This document shows positions 14,725 through 21,271 of a stretch of 21,271 nt of DNA, in pieces. The DNA comes from Clostridia bacterium. GTDB lineage: Bacteria; Bacillota; Clostridia; Oscillospirales; CAG-272. The notes below the pieces were generated by a model. The model searched no databases. It saw nothing but the letters and a program-made list of their open reading frames with translations, and was not told the origin of the DNA. Position 1 is the stretch's first letter; each line of letters starts with the position of its first letter. Where the stretch lies: NCBI GenBank assembly GCA_017453085.1, contig JAFTKV010000001.1:1-21271 (forward strand). Reading direction: 5' to 3'. A program made the position numbers and the translations under genes.

Positions 14725-15432
14725 ATGACCATTTCCGAAATAAAAGAACAAATTTGTGATATATGCCACAAAATGTGGCAGCTGGGGTGGGTTGCCGCCA
14801 ACGACGGTAACGTATCGGTAATGTTAGAGGACGGAACGCTCATTACCACGCCTACCGGTATGAGCAAAAGCTTTATCACACCCGACAAGCTGATCCGTGT
14901 AAACGCCAAAGGCGAAATTCTGGAAGCTCCTGAAGGTCTTCGCCCTTCCAGCGAACTCAAAATGCATCTGCGTTGCTACGAAAAGCGAGACGATGTAAGG
15001 GCGGTGATTCACGCACATCCCCCTGCCGCAACCGGCTTTGCCGTTGCCCACAGACCAATGGATATGTACAATATGATCGAAGATGTTGCCGCAATCGGCG
15101 CAGTTCCCGTGACACCCTACGGAACGCCCAGTACTCACGAGGTTCCCGATGCCATCGAGCCATATCTTTGCGAGCATGACGTGCTGCTTTTGGAAAATCA
15201 CGGGGCACTGACGGTAGGCAGTGATCTGATTACCGCCTATTATCGGATGGAAAGTCTGGAGCTTTGGGCAAAGATCACCATCAATGCCATCATTTTGGGC
15301 GGTAGCTACGATATCAGCCGTAAGAATATCAACAAGCTGATCGACCTGCGCTCCTTCTATCGAATTACGGGACGTCATCCCGGTTACAAAAAGTTCGACC
15401 GTCCCGAGGATGGCGAACCTACCGACCGTTGA
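14725..15432 (+). CDS. fucA: L-fuculose-1-phosphate aldolase (class II aldolase)
   Basis: 235-residue zinc aldolase that splits L-fuculose-1-phosphate into DHAP and L-lactaldehyde in the cytoplasm. Visible family residues: the N-terminal GWVAANDGNVSV (21-32), TPTGMSK (42-48), SSELKMH with the catalytic Glu77, zinc ligands in HAHPP (His96 and His98), and LLLENHGALTVG with His159. The length fits the family (E. coli FucA about 215). Class II aldolases also include rhamnulose-1-phosphate and ribulose-5-phosphate enzymes. The assignment to fuculose-1-phosphate rests on the fucI in the same operon. It is the first gene of the operon, with 11 bp to the kinase gene. Confidence 0.88.
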   Translation: MTISEIKEQICDICHKMWQLGWVAANDGNVSVMLEDGTLITTPTGMSKSFITPDKLIRVNAKGEILEAPEGLRPSSELKMHLRCYEKRDDVRAVIHAHPPAATGFAVAHRPMDMYNMIEDVAAIGAVPVTPYGTPSTHEVPDAIEPYLCEHDVLLLENHGALTVGSDLITAYYRMESLELWAKITINAIILGGSYDISRKNINKLIDLRSFYRITGRHPGYKKFDRPEDGEPTDR

Positions 15433-15443
15433 GGGATTAGAAG

Positions 15444-16910
15444 ATGGCACGTAAAATTACAGTATTGGCATTTGATTTCGGTGCATCAAGCGGGCGCGCC
15501 ATTAAAGGAACGTATGAAAACGGTACACTCACCTGCGAGGAAGTCCACCGCTTCGACAATAATCCCGTGACCGAAGACGGGCATCTTTGTTGGGACTTTC
15601 CCGCATTGTTAGAGCAAGTGCATATCGGTATCCAAAAAGCAGGCGACTTTGATACCATTGGCTTTGATACTTGGGGAGTCGATTTTGGCTTGCTGGATGA
15701 AAACGGCAAGTTGTTAGGACTTCCCGTACACTATCGGGATCCCAGAACCAATGGGGGCGTGGAAGAGACATTGCAGAAAATATCTGCAGAGGAGCTGTAT
15801 TGTCGCACCGGCAATCAGATTCTACCCATCAATACGCTTTTCCAACTGCTTGCCTTGCAGAAGGAGAATCCCGAGCTACTGAGTCGGGCAGAGCATTTGC
15901 TGTTTATTCCCGACCTGTTTGCTTATTCTCTTACGGGGAATATATGTATGGAAGAAACGGTTTCCTCCACCTCCCAGATGCTGAATCCAATAACAAGGGA
16001 TTGGGATTATCCGTTGCTGGAACAACTGGGCATCCCCAAAAAGCTCTTCCGAACACCCATCAAAAGCGGCACCTTCAGCGGATATTTGCCTGATGGCAGA
16101 CCGCTGATTACCGTAGCCGGACATGATACGCAGTGTGCGGTGGCGGCAATCCCCTTGACCGAGGCGAACCGAAACGTTGCATTCGTCTCTTGCGGAACTT
16201 GGTCGCTGCTGGGTACCGAGCTGGACGAGCCTATTTTGACTGTCGAAGGCTGCCGACAGGGGCTGTCCAATGAGCTGGGCGCAGATGGGATGATCCACTA
16301 TCTGCAAAACATCATCGGGCTTTGGCTGATTCAAGAAAGTCGCAGAGAGTACCGTCGTCGGGGAATCGAGTATTCCTACGCAGATTTGGAGAGGGAAGCG
16401 CTTGCAGCAGAACCGTATCGCAGTCTGATTGATCCCAATCATCCGTTGTTTGTTGCACCGGGCGACATTCCCGGGCGGATCTGCCGTTATTGTGAGGCAA
16501 CCGGCCAGCCTGTTCCCCGTACGGTAGGCGAGATTATGCGTTGTATTTACGAAAGCTTGGCGCTGACTTACCGTCGGGCGCTTGGACAGCTTTCTCTTTG
16601 CACCGGTCGGAAGTTTACTGCTTTTCACGTACTGGGCGGCGGCGCAAAGGATGGACTGCTTTGCCAAATGGCGGCCGATGCGATGCAGATCCCCGTAGTG
16701 GCAGGCCCTGTGGAGGCTACTGCACTGGGAAATATAATGATTCAGCTTCTTGCATCCGGCGCCTTGACTAGCGTGGAAGAGGGAAGAGCGTTGATCTCCC
16801 GTACGCAAAAAATCCGGCAGTTTGTGCCCGGCAAAACAGCAGGCTGGGATGAGGCATATCAAAACTATTTGAACGTTTTAACCCGTGCTTCCGGCACGGA
16901 AATCATATGA
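15444..16910 (+). CDS. FGGY-family L-fuculokinase, rhamnulokinase (RhaB)-like
   Basis: 488-residue FGGY carbohydrate kinase. The N-terminal ATP-phosphate loop is VLAFDFGASSGRAIKG (7-22). Sugar-domain segments are FDTIGFDTWGVDFGLLDENG and VHYRDPRT, followed by LLFIPDLFAYSLTG. The ATPase-domain signatures are VAGHDTQCAVAAIP, VSCGTWSLLG and FHVLGGGAKDGLLCQMAADA. The sequence resembles rhamnulokinase more than E. coli FucK, but it sits between fucA and fucI. It therefore most plausibly phosphorylates L-fuculose to L-fuculose-1-phosphate; RhaB-type kinases are known to serve fucose pathways in some Firmicutes. The stop overlaps an ATG (ATGA at 16907-16910), indicating translational coupling with the next gene. 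Dual fucose/rhamnose use is possible. Confidence 0.85.
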   Translation: MARKITVLAFDFGASSGRAIKGTYENGTLTCEEVHRFDNNPVTEDGHLCWDFPALLEQVHIGIQKAGDFDTIGFDTWGVDFGLLDENGKLLGLPVHYRDPRTNGGVEETLQKISAEELYCRTGNQILPINTLFQLLALQKENPELLSRAEHLLFIPDLFAYSLTGNICMEETVSSTSQMLNPITRDWDYPLLEQLGIPKKLFRTPIKSGTFSGYLPDGRPLITVAGHDTQCAVAAIPLTEANRNVAFVSCGTWSLLGTELDEPILTVEGCRQGLSNELGADGMIHYLQNIIGLWLIQESRREYRRRGIEYSYADLEREALAAEPYRSLIDPNHPLFVAPGDIPGRICRYCEATGQPVPRTVGEIMRCIYESLALTYRRALGQLSLCTGRKFTAFHVLGGGAKDGLLCQMAADAMQIPVVAGPVEATALGNIMIQLLASGALTSVEEGRALISRTQKIRQFVPGKTAGWDEAYQNYLNVLTRASGTEII

Positions 16911-16924
16911 AAAGGGGTATCAGT

Positions 16925-19048
16925 ATGAAAAAAATCGCGTTTCTTTTGTTACTGGCAACGATGGTGCTGACTGCAGTTTCCTGCAAGGACGAGCAGACTG
17001 CCGTCGAAACCACCACTACCGAGGCAACCACCACCGAAGGTGTCAGCGTCTCGCCTACTCCGGGAGGGAACAAGGTTGAACATTCTGTTCAGCTCAACAC
17101 CGATCTTTCCACTCTGCAGACCGTGGTGCAACAATCCGAGCCGAAGGAAGAGATTTACGACGGCTACTCTATGGTCACCTCGGGAAATGAGTGGAAGATC
17201 AATTCCGGCATAGACTACTCTCTCTACAACTTCTTGGGTACCGGTTCCGATCTCGTATCCCACGTATTGGACGATGACGGTCCATACGCTAAATATGACG
17301 AAAGGGATATCGTTTACTACCGCGTCAACTATTCCATTGAAGATGAGCCGATCAAGAAGACCAACCGCAATACTGCCAATCAAGTGAAAGCACTGGGCGC
17401 GAAGATCGTAGAGAACAAAAAGCTGGGCAAGCTGATGGTTTATTATCAGTCGATTGATATGCGGATGTCCGTGGATTATTCGTCTGTCAGCGGAAAGACC
17501 GGCGCATTCGTGAAAGTAAGCTTCCACACTAACCTTCCCGCGACCTATTTGGTATCGGTAAGCCGTGAAAAGAATTCCACTTCCGAAGGAGATATTATCT
17601 TCCACAAAAATCTGATTCCCAAGCAAGCGGAAGACGGAAGTTATGTGGGAGTTGGCAAATTCACCGTTCCTTATGTGGAATCCGGCGAATACTGGATCAA
17701 TTTCATCAGCGGCGGAAAGTGCCTGAAGTCTATTCCATTCACCGTTGAATCTGCCGAGGACCCTTACAACGATACTTATCACCTACAGTTCTCCGGCGAC
17801 TGGGATTTGCTCCCCAATCCCAAATATATGGACGCTCTGGTTGAGCAGTTTTACAAGGTATATCCCAAGGTAAACGCAAGATGGGGCAAAGGCAACGAAC
17901 CCAAAATCATTACCTACATTGCCGATTCCACCTATGATGGCGTAGCGTACAGCCTTGGTTCTACCATTGTGGTCAGAACGCAGGTTTGCACCGAGCCCAC
18001 CGACATTGGTTTCTGGTCTCACGAGCTGACTCACGCTGTTCAGCAATACTGGTTCAGCAGCGTATGGTGGACCGAGAATATGGCAAACTTCGGCGGTTTC
18101 CGCTACCATCACTGGTCGGACGGTCGCTTTATTCAGCTCTATCAGGACGCCAACCAAAACGATCTGTATGACTGGACAAAATCGGATAAATCCGGTTATG
18201 AGCCTTACGGAGACGGATCCAAGTGGTTCTTTACCTATCTGGATTATCATTGGCCTACTACGCAGGACGAGAACGGCAACCGTGTCAACGGTTTGATCGA
18301 CACTATTAATTTCGAGATCAAGGGTGGCAGATTGTCGGGCGGAAATGATAATCCTTACGATCCGAGCAACACCTTCAACAAAATCGTCAAGGAAGTGACC
18401 GGTTACGATTGTATGGAGGACATCCGCAAGCAATATGCCGAGGATTTTAAGTCCGGCAAGTGGGACTTCAAAGGCTTTGCCGATTATGAGGGCAACTTCC
18501 TGACCGAAAATCTACCTTTCGTAGAAAACCCCGTCTATCCGATGGTGACTGAGAAGAATCCCGGCGATTTGACCGCTGAACAGCTGGATGCCCCCGTAAC
18601 CGAGGGTACGAACATTGCGCTGAACGCAACGGTTTATAAAATCTCCGGCGAGACCAATGCGTCCGAGGGGGGCTCCAAGTTGGTTGACGGCAACGTTGCA
18701 ACCAAATGGTGCTCTACCGGAAGCACTGCTAAGGACAAGACCTACAGTCTGGACGGCACTCGCCAGTGGATCGTATTGGATTTGGGTGAGGAGAAGATCT
18801 TCAACACTTATACGATCTACAATACTAAGACCAAGGAATCCTATGGCAATATGACCGAATGGGAGATTCTGATTTCCAACGATGCGGTAAACTGGACATC
18901 CGTGGACTATCAACCCGCTTGCAATGAAAAAATCGTATCATTCCAAATCGGCGAGCAAAGCGCCCGCTACGTTTTGATCAAGGGCTATACCGTAGATTCC
19001 GGAGCCGGAACGGTTCGTCTCTACGAATTCCAGCTTTTCAATCAGTAA
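16925..19048 (+). CDS. Lipoprotein with HELTH metallopeptidase (basic secretory protein-like) and F5/8 type C domains
   Basis: 707 residues from the ATG at 16925 (AGGGG 7 nt upstream, signal peptide immediately after). The in-frame ATG at 16907, overlapping the fucK stop, would add six residues. The signal MKKIAFLLLLATMVLTAVSC has a suboptimal lipobox (AVSC, Cys20) and is followed by a Thr-rich linker. An unrecognised beta-rich region covers about 60-280. A metallopeptidase domain (about 290-510) resembles the plant/bacterial basic secretory protein family: HELTHAVQQYW (366-376) supplies the zinc-binding HExxH, and SVWWTENMANFGGFRY the downstream Glu-containing helix. A C-terminal F5/8 type C domain lies at 560-705 (SKLVDGNVATKWCS, WIVLDLGEEKIFNTY, ARYVLIKGY). 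It probably cleaves (glyco)proteins at the surface while the discoidin domain binds glycans. Its place inside the fucose operon suggests a fucosylated glycoprotein substrate; this is inference. Confidence 0.8.
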   Translation: MKKIAFLLLLATMVLTAVSCKDEQTAVETTTTEATTTEGVSVSPTPGGNKVEHSVQLNTDLSTLQTVVQQSEPKEEIYDGYSMVTSGNEWKINSGIDYSLYNFLGTGSDLVSHVLDDDGPYAKYDERDIVYYRVNYSIEDEPIKKTNRNTANQVKALGAKIVENKKLGKLMVYYQSIDMRMSVDYSSVSGKTGAFVKVSFHTNLPATYLVSVSREKNSTSEGDIIFHKNLIPKQAEDGSYVGVGKFTVPYVESGEYWINFISGGKCLKSIPFTVESAEDPYNDTYHLQFSGDWDLLPNPKYMDALVEQFYKVYPKVNARWGKGNEPKIITYIADSTYDGVAYSLGSTIVVRTQVCTEPTDIGFWSHELTHAVQQYWFSSVWWTENMANFGGFRYHHWSDGRFIQLYQDANQNDLYDWTKSDKSGYEPYGDGSKWFFTYLDYHWPTTQDENGNRVNGLIDTINFEIKGGRLSGGNDNPYDPSNTFNKIVKEVTGYDCMEDIRKQYAEDFKSGKWDFKGFADYEGNFLTENLPFVENPVYPMVTEKNPGDLTAEQLDAPVTEGTNIALNATVYKISGETNASEGGSKLVDGNVATKWCSTGSTAKDKTYSLDGTRQWIVLDLGEEKIFNTYTIYNTKTKESYGNMTEWEILISNDAVNWTSVDYQPACNEKIVSFQIGEQSARYVLIKGYTVDSGAGTVRLYEFQLFNQ

Positions 19049-19081
19049 ACAGTTGAAATACAGATGAACAGGAGAAGAATG

Positions 19082-20866
19082 ATGATGTATCCTAAAATTG
19101 GCATTCGTCCCGTGATTGACGGCCGCTGGGGCGGTGTACGAGAGAGTTTGGAGGAGCAGACCATGGGTCTTGCTCACGCAGCAGCCGATCTGATCTGCTC
19201 TGCGCTGAAATACCCCGATGGCACACCGGTACAGTGTGTGGTAGGCTGTACCACCATTGGCTCCGGCGCAGAGGCCGCTAAGGTAGCTGAACAATTTTCT
19301 ACCGAAAACATAGTGGCAACGCTATCGGTCACCCCTTGTTGGTGCTATGGAACCGAGACTTTCGATATGGATCCCACTACCATCAAGGCGGTATGGGGCT
19401 TCAATGGAACGGAGCGTCCCGGTGCAGTTTATTTGGCGGCAGTATTGGCGGCGCACGCTCAGCGCGGTCTACCAGCATTCTCTATCTACGGACACGACGT
19501 GCAAGATGCAACTGACCGCACCATTCCTGCCGACGTTGCGGAGAAGATTCTCCGTTTTGCTCGATGTGCGGTAGCGGTGGGCTGGATGCGCAACAAGGCG
19601 TATCTCAACATCGGATCGGTTTGTATGGGTATTGCGGGCAGCTACTGCGATGCAGACGTGATGCAGAAATTCTTCGGTCTGCGCTCCGAGTGGGTAGATG
19701 AGGTAGAGGTACTGCGCCGAATGCAAATCGGCATTTATGACGAAGCTGAGTATCAGAAAGCACTGTCCTGGGTCAAAGCGTACTGTAAGGAAGGCTTTGA
19801 CAAGAATGCAGGGAAGAATTTCCCTGACGTGATTACCAAATCCAAGGTTATTCCGCCTGAAAAGGATTGGGAATTCATTTGTAAGATGACGGTCATTATC
19901 AAGGATATGCTCTTTGGCAATCCCAAATTGGCTGAGATGGGATGGTATGAGGAGTCACTGGGCAGAAACGCCGTTGTCGGCGGTTTCCAAGGACAAAGAC
20001 AGTGGACCGACTGGCTTCCCAACGCCGATTTCACCGAAGCCATTCTCGCTTCTACCTTCGATTGGAACGGCACGAAAACGCCCGTTCCCTTCGCTACCGA
20101 AAACGATGTCTGCAACGGCATTTCGATGTTGCTGGGCACGTTAGTCAGCAACACTGCTCCCTGCTTCCACGACGTGCGCACCTATTGGAGTCCCGAGGCT
20201 TGCGAGAGAGTCACCGGGAATGCACCCGATGGTGTTGCGGCAGACGGCTTCATTCACCTCATCAATTCCGGTGCTACCGCTTTGGACGGCTCGGGTGCAT
20301 CTAAAAACGTTGATGGCGAGGGCTGTATGAAGCCTTTCTGGGAGATGACCGAGTCAGACGTAGCCGCTTGCCTCTCCGCTACCGACTGGTGTCGTGCTGA
20401 CTACGAGTATTTCCGTGGCGGCGGCTTCTCCAGCCACTTCCGCTGCAAGGCAGAGATGCCTGTCACTATGCTGAGACTAAATATTATTGATGGCATCGGT
20501 CCTGTCCTTCAGATTGCCGAAGGTTATACTGCCAACCTGCCTGACGAGATTCACGCAAAACTGGACTCCCGCACCGATCCCACATGGCCTACCACTTGGT
20601 TTGCGCCTCGGCTCACCGGCAAGGGTGCATTCAAGGACGTGTACTCTGTTATGGCCAACTGGGGGGCCAACCACGGTGTGACCGTATACAGACACGTGGG
20701 CGCAGATCTCATCACGCTTGCATCTATGCTCCGTATCCCCGTATCAATGCACAACGTATCTGACGAGAAGATCTACCGTCCCCACAGCTGGGCAGCGTTC
20801 GGTACCGATGATACGCAGGCAGCCGATTTTGCGGCTTGCAAGCACTACGGCCCGATTTACGGGTGA
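19082..20866 (+). CDS. fucI: L-fucose isomerase
   Basis: 594 residues if started at ATG 19082, matching E. coli FucI (591). Three in-frame ATGs are consecutive (19079, 19082, 19085), and AGGAG (19070-19074) stands 7 nt before the middle one. An ATG at 19064 would place that ribosome site inside the gene. Sequence identity to FucI is obvious along the whole length: PKIGIRPVIDGRWGGVRESL, TPCWCYGTETFDMDPT, WGFNGTERPGAVYLAA, AFSIYGHDVQDATDRTIPAD, GGFQGQRQWTD, WPTTWFAPRLTGKGAF. Catalytic/manganese positions are kept: Glu in FTEAILAS, Asp in FATENDV and His in GANHGV. It converts L-fucose to L-fuculose in the cytoplasm as the first catabolic step. It is the last gene of the operon. Confidence 0.96.
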   Translation: MMYPKIGIRPVIDGRWGGVRESLEEQTMGLAHAAADLICSALKYPDGTPVQCVVGCTTIGSGAEAAKVAEQFSTENIVATLSVTPCWCYGTETFDMDPTTIKAVWGFNGTERPGAVYLAAVLAAHAQRGLPAFSIYGHDVQDATDRTIPADVAEKILRFARCAVAVGWMRNKAYLNIGSVCMGIAGSYCDADVMQKFFGLRSEWVDEVEVLRRMQIGIYDEAEYQKALSWVKAYCKEGFDKNAGKNFPDVITKSKVIPPEKDWEFICKMTVIIKDMLFGNPKLAEMGWYEESLGRNAVVGGFQGQRQWTDWLPNADFTEAILASTFDWNGTKTPVPFATENDVCNGISMLLGTLVSNTAPCFHDVRTYWSPEACERVTGNAPDGVAADGFIHLINSGATALDGSGASKNVDGEGCMKPFWEMTESDVAACLSATDWCRADYEYFRGGGFSSHFRCKAEMPVTMLRLNIIDGIGPVLQIAEGYTANLPDEIHAKLDSRTDPTWPTTWFAPRLTGKGAFKDVYSVMANWGANHGVTVYRHVGADLITLASMLRIPVSMHNVSDEKIYRPHSWAAFGTDDTQAADFAACKHYGPIYG

Positions 20867-20931
20867 ATTGCTTGCAATCCGCTATTGTGAAACTATCACT
20901 GAGGTGACAGTCGATCATTTTCTAATATGTT

Positions 20932-20965
20932 AATCATAACCACCAGTTTACTGGTGGTTATGATT
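20932..20965. terminator. Perfect hairpin after fucI, probable terminator
   Basis: 15-bp perfect stem (20932-20946 and 20951-20965; AATCATAACCACCAG and its complement) with a TTTA loop. It lies 65 bp after fucI. The T-tract is poor (ATTCTACT), so it may be an RNA-stabilising hairpin and not a strong terminator. Confidence 0.6.
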
Positions 20966-21015
20966 CTACTGTGGAATTTACTTGTTTTATTTTTTGCACA
21001 AAAGCCTTGGAGTGA

Positions 21016-21044
21016 TTGACTTTTGGACAAATTTGGTGTATACT
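21016..21044 (+). promoter_or_regulatory. Promoter of the ABC transporter gene
   Basis: TTGACT (21016-21021), a 17-bp spacer and TATACT (21039-21044). Confidence 0.75.
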
Positions 21045-21054
21045 AAAATAACAA

Positions 21055-21114
21055 GTTAGCGGCGGCTAACCAAGCCGTCGCTATATTAAGAAATGTTAGT
21101 TAGTCAATGCTAAC
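21055..21114 (+). promoter_or_regulatory. GTTAGC/GCTAAC inverted repeats in the ABC transporter leader
   Basis: GTTAGC (21055-21060) with GCTAAC (21065-21070) forms a 16-bp palindrome starting 10 bp after the -10. A second set, GTTAG (21095-21099, overlapping another at 21099-21103) with GCTAAC (21109-21114), follows. A 9-bp RNA hairpin (21059-21067 with 21073-21081) overlaps the first set. It fits a TetR-like operator or alternative RNA pairing; no regulator gene is in view. Confidence 0.5.
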
Positions 21115-21135
21115 TGCTATACAGGAGGAGTCAAT

Positions 21136-21271
21136 ATGGCTATCGTAGAATTTAAGGATGTAACCCGCGTTTATACAAGCGGCGATCACGAATTGAGAGC
21201 ACTGGACGGCGTAAGCTTTACCCTTGATGAGGGGAAGTTCGTCGTTATTCTCGGTCCCAGCGGTGCGGGAA
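21136..21271 (+). CDS. ABC transporter ATP-binding protein, LolD/MacB-like (3' truncated by window)
   Basis: Only the first 45 residues are present. MAIVEFKDVTRVYTSGDHEL and RALDGVSFTLDEGKF lead into the Walker A beginning GPSGAG. The YTSGDHELRALDGVSF segment is typical of LolD/MacB/FtsE-type ATPases that pair with FtsX-like permeases, often in peptide or antimicrobial efflux and not in sugar import. AGGAGG (21123-21128) stands 7 nt before the ATG. Transcription starts afresh here, so it is not part of the fucose operon. The gene continues beyond the right edge. Confidence 0.85.
   Translation, partial: MAIVEFKDVTRVYTSGDHELRALDGVSFTLDEGKFVVILGPSGAG

Noticed and set aside
15876..16862. 328-residue open frame opposite fucK
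   Set aside because: Antisense to a clear FGGY kinase, without ribosome site or protein-like motifs.
20967..21135. Riboswitch or T-box upstream of the ABC transporter
   Set aside because: No conserved T-box, purine or other riboswitch core is recognisable; the repeats fit a protein operator or a simple hairpin.
1..21271. CRISPR arrays, tRNA/rRNA genes, insertion-sequence ends
   Set aside because: No regularly spaced repeats, cloverleaf or rRNA-like sequence, and no transposase frame with terminal repeats were seen by reading both strands.

Overview
The window looks like chromosomal DNA from a gut-type Clostridia (Firmicutes, probably an uncultured Oscillospirales/Christensenellales-like lineage). 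Grounds: near-consensus AGGAGG ribosome binding sites, sigma-A promoters with 17-18 bp spacers, Gram-positive lipoproteins, a C-terminal PPKTG sorting signal, and fucose genes of the kind found in intestinal Firmicutes. The taxon is inferred from style, not from a marker gene.

Layout. 1-1254 is an accessory-looking edge: a double-HTH XRE regulator, about 350 bp without a gene, then a frameshifted relic of a SLOG/DUF1273-type protein. 1315-3636 is a UvrD/PcrA-family helicase with its own promoter. It converges on a TTG-started SAM methyltransferase (3827-4618, minus) across a bidirectional terminator. 4786-8586 (minus) is a two-gene operon: an F5/8 type C lipoprotein, then a large lipoprotein with two F5/8 type C domains and a GH130-type beta-propeller. 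Divergent from it is a PPKTG-anchored surface protein (8915-10186). That gene converges on a GH76-type lipoprotein (10226-11458, minus), which lies behind two AraC-family regulators (11530-13370, minus).

13563-20866 (plus) is an L-fucose locus. A cytoplasmic GH29 alpha-L-fucosidase has its own promoter and terminator. It is followed by an operon fucA - fucK (RhaB-like) - metallopeptidase/F5-8C lipoprotein - fucI. At the right edge a LolD/MacB-like ABC ATPase begins behind a leader rich in GTTAGC/GCTAAC repeats.

How it fits together (inference): extracellular or surface lipoproteins (GH130, GH76, an HELTH peptidase, four proteins with discoidin-like domains) would process host or fungal glycoproteins or mannans. 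Fucosylated oligosaccharides would be imported by a transporter that is not in this window. GH29 would release L-fucose, and FucI, FucK and FucA would convert it to DHAP and L-lactaldehyde. A recurring short intergenic motif, close to ATYACGGATT, occurs in six promoter regions of the locus. It sits at or beside the -35 of three promoters and inside the promoter of one araC gene, and is a candidate operator for one of the AraC regulators.
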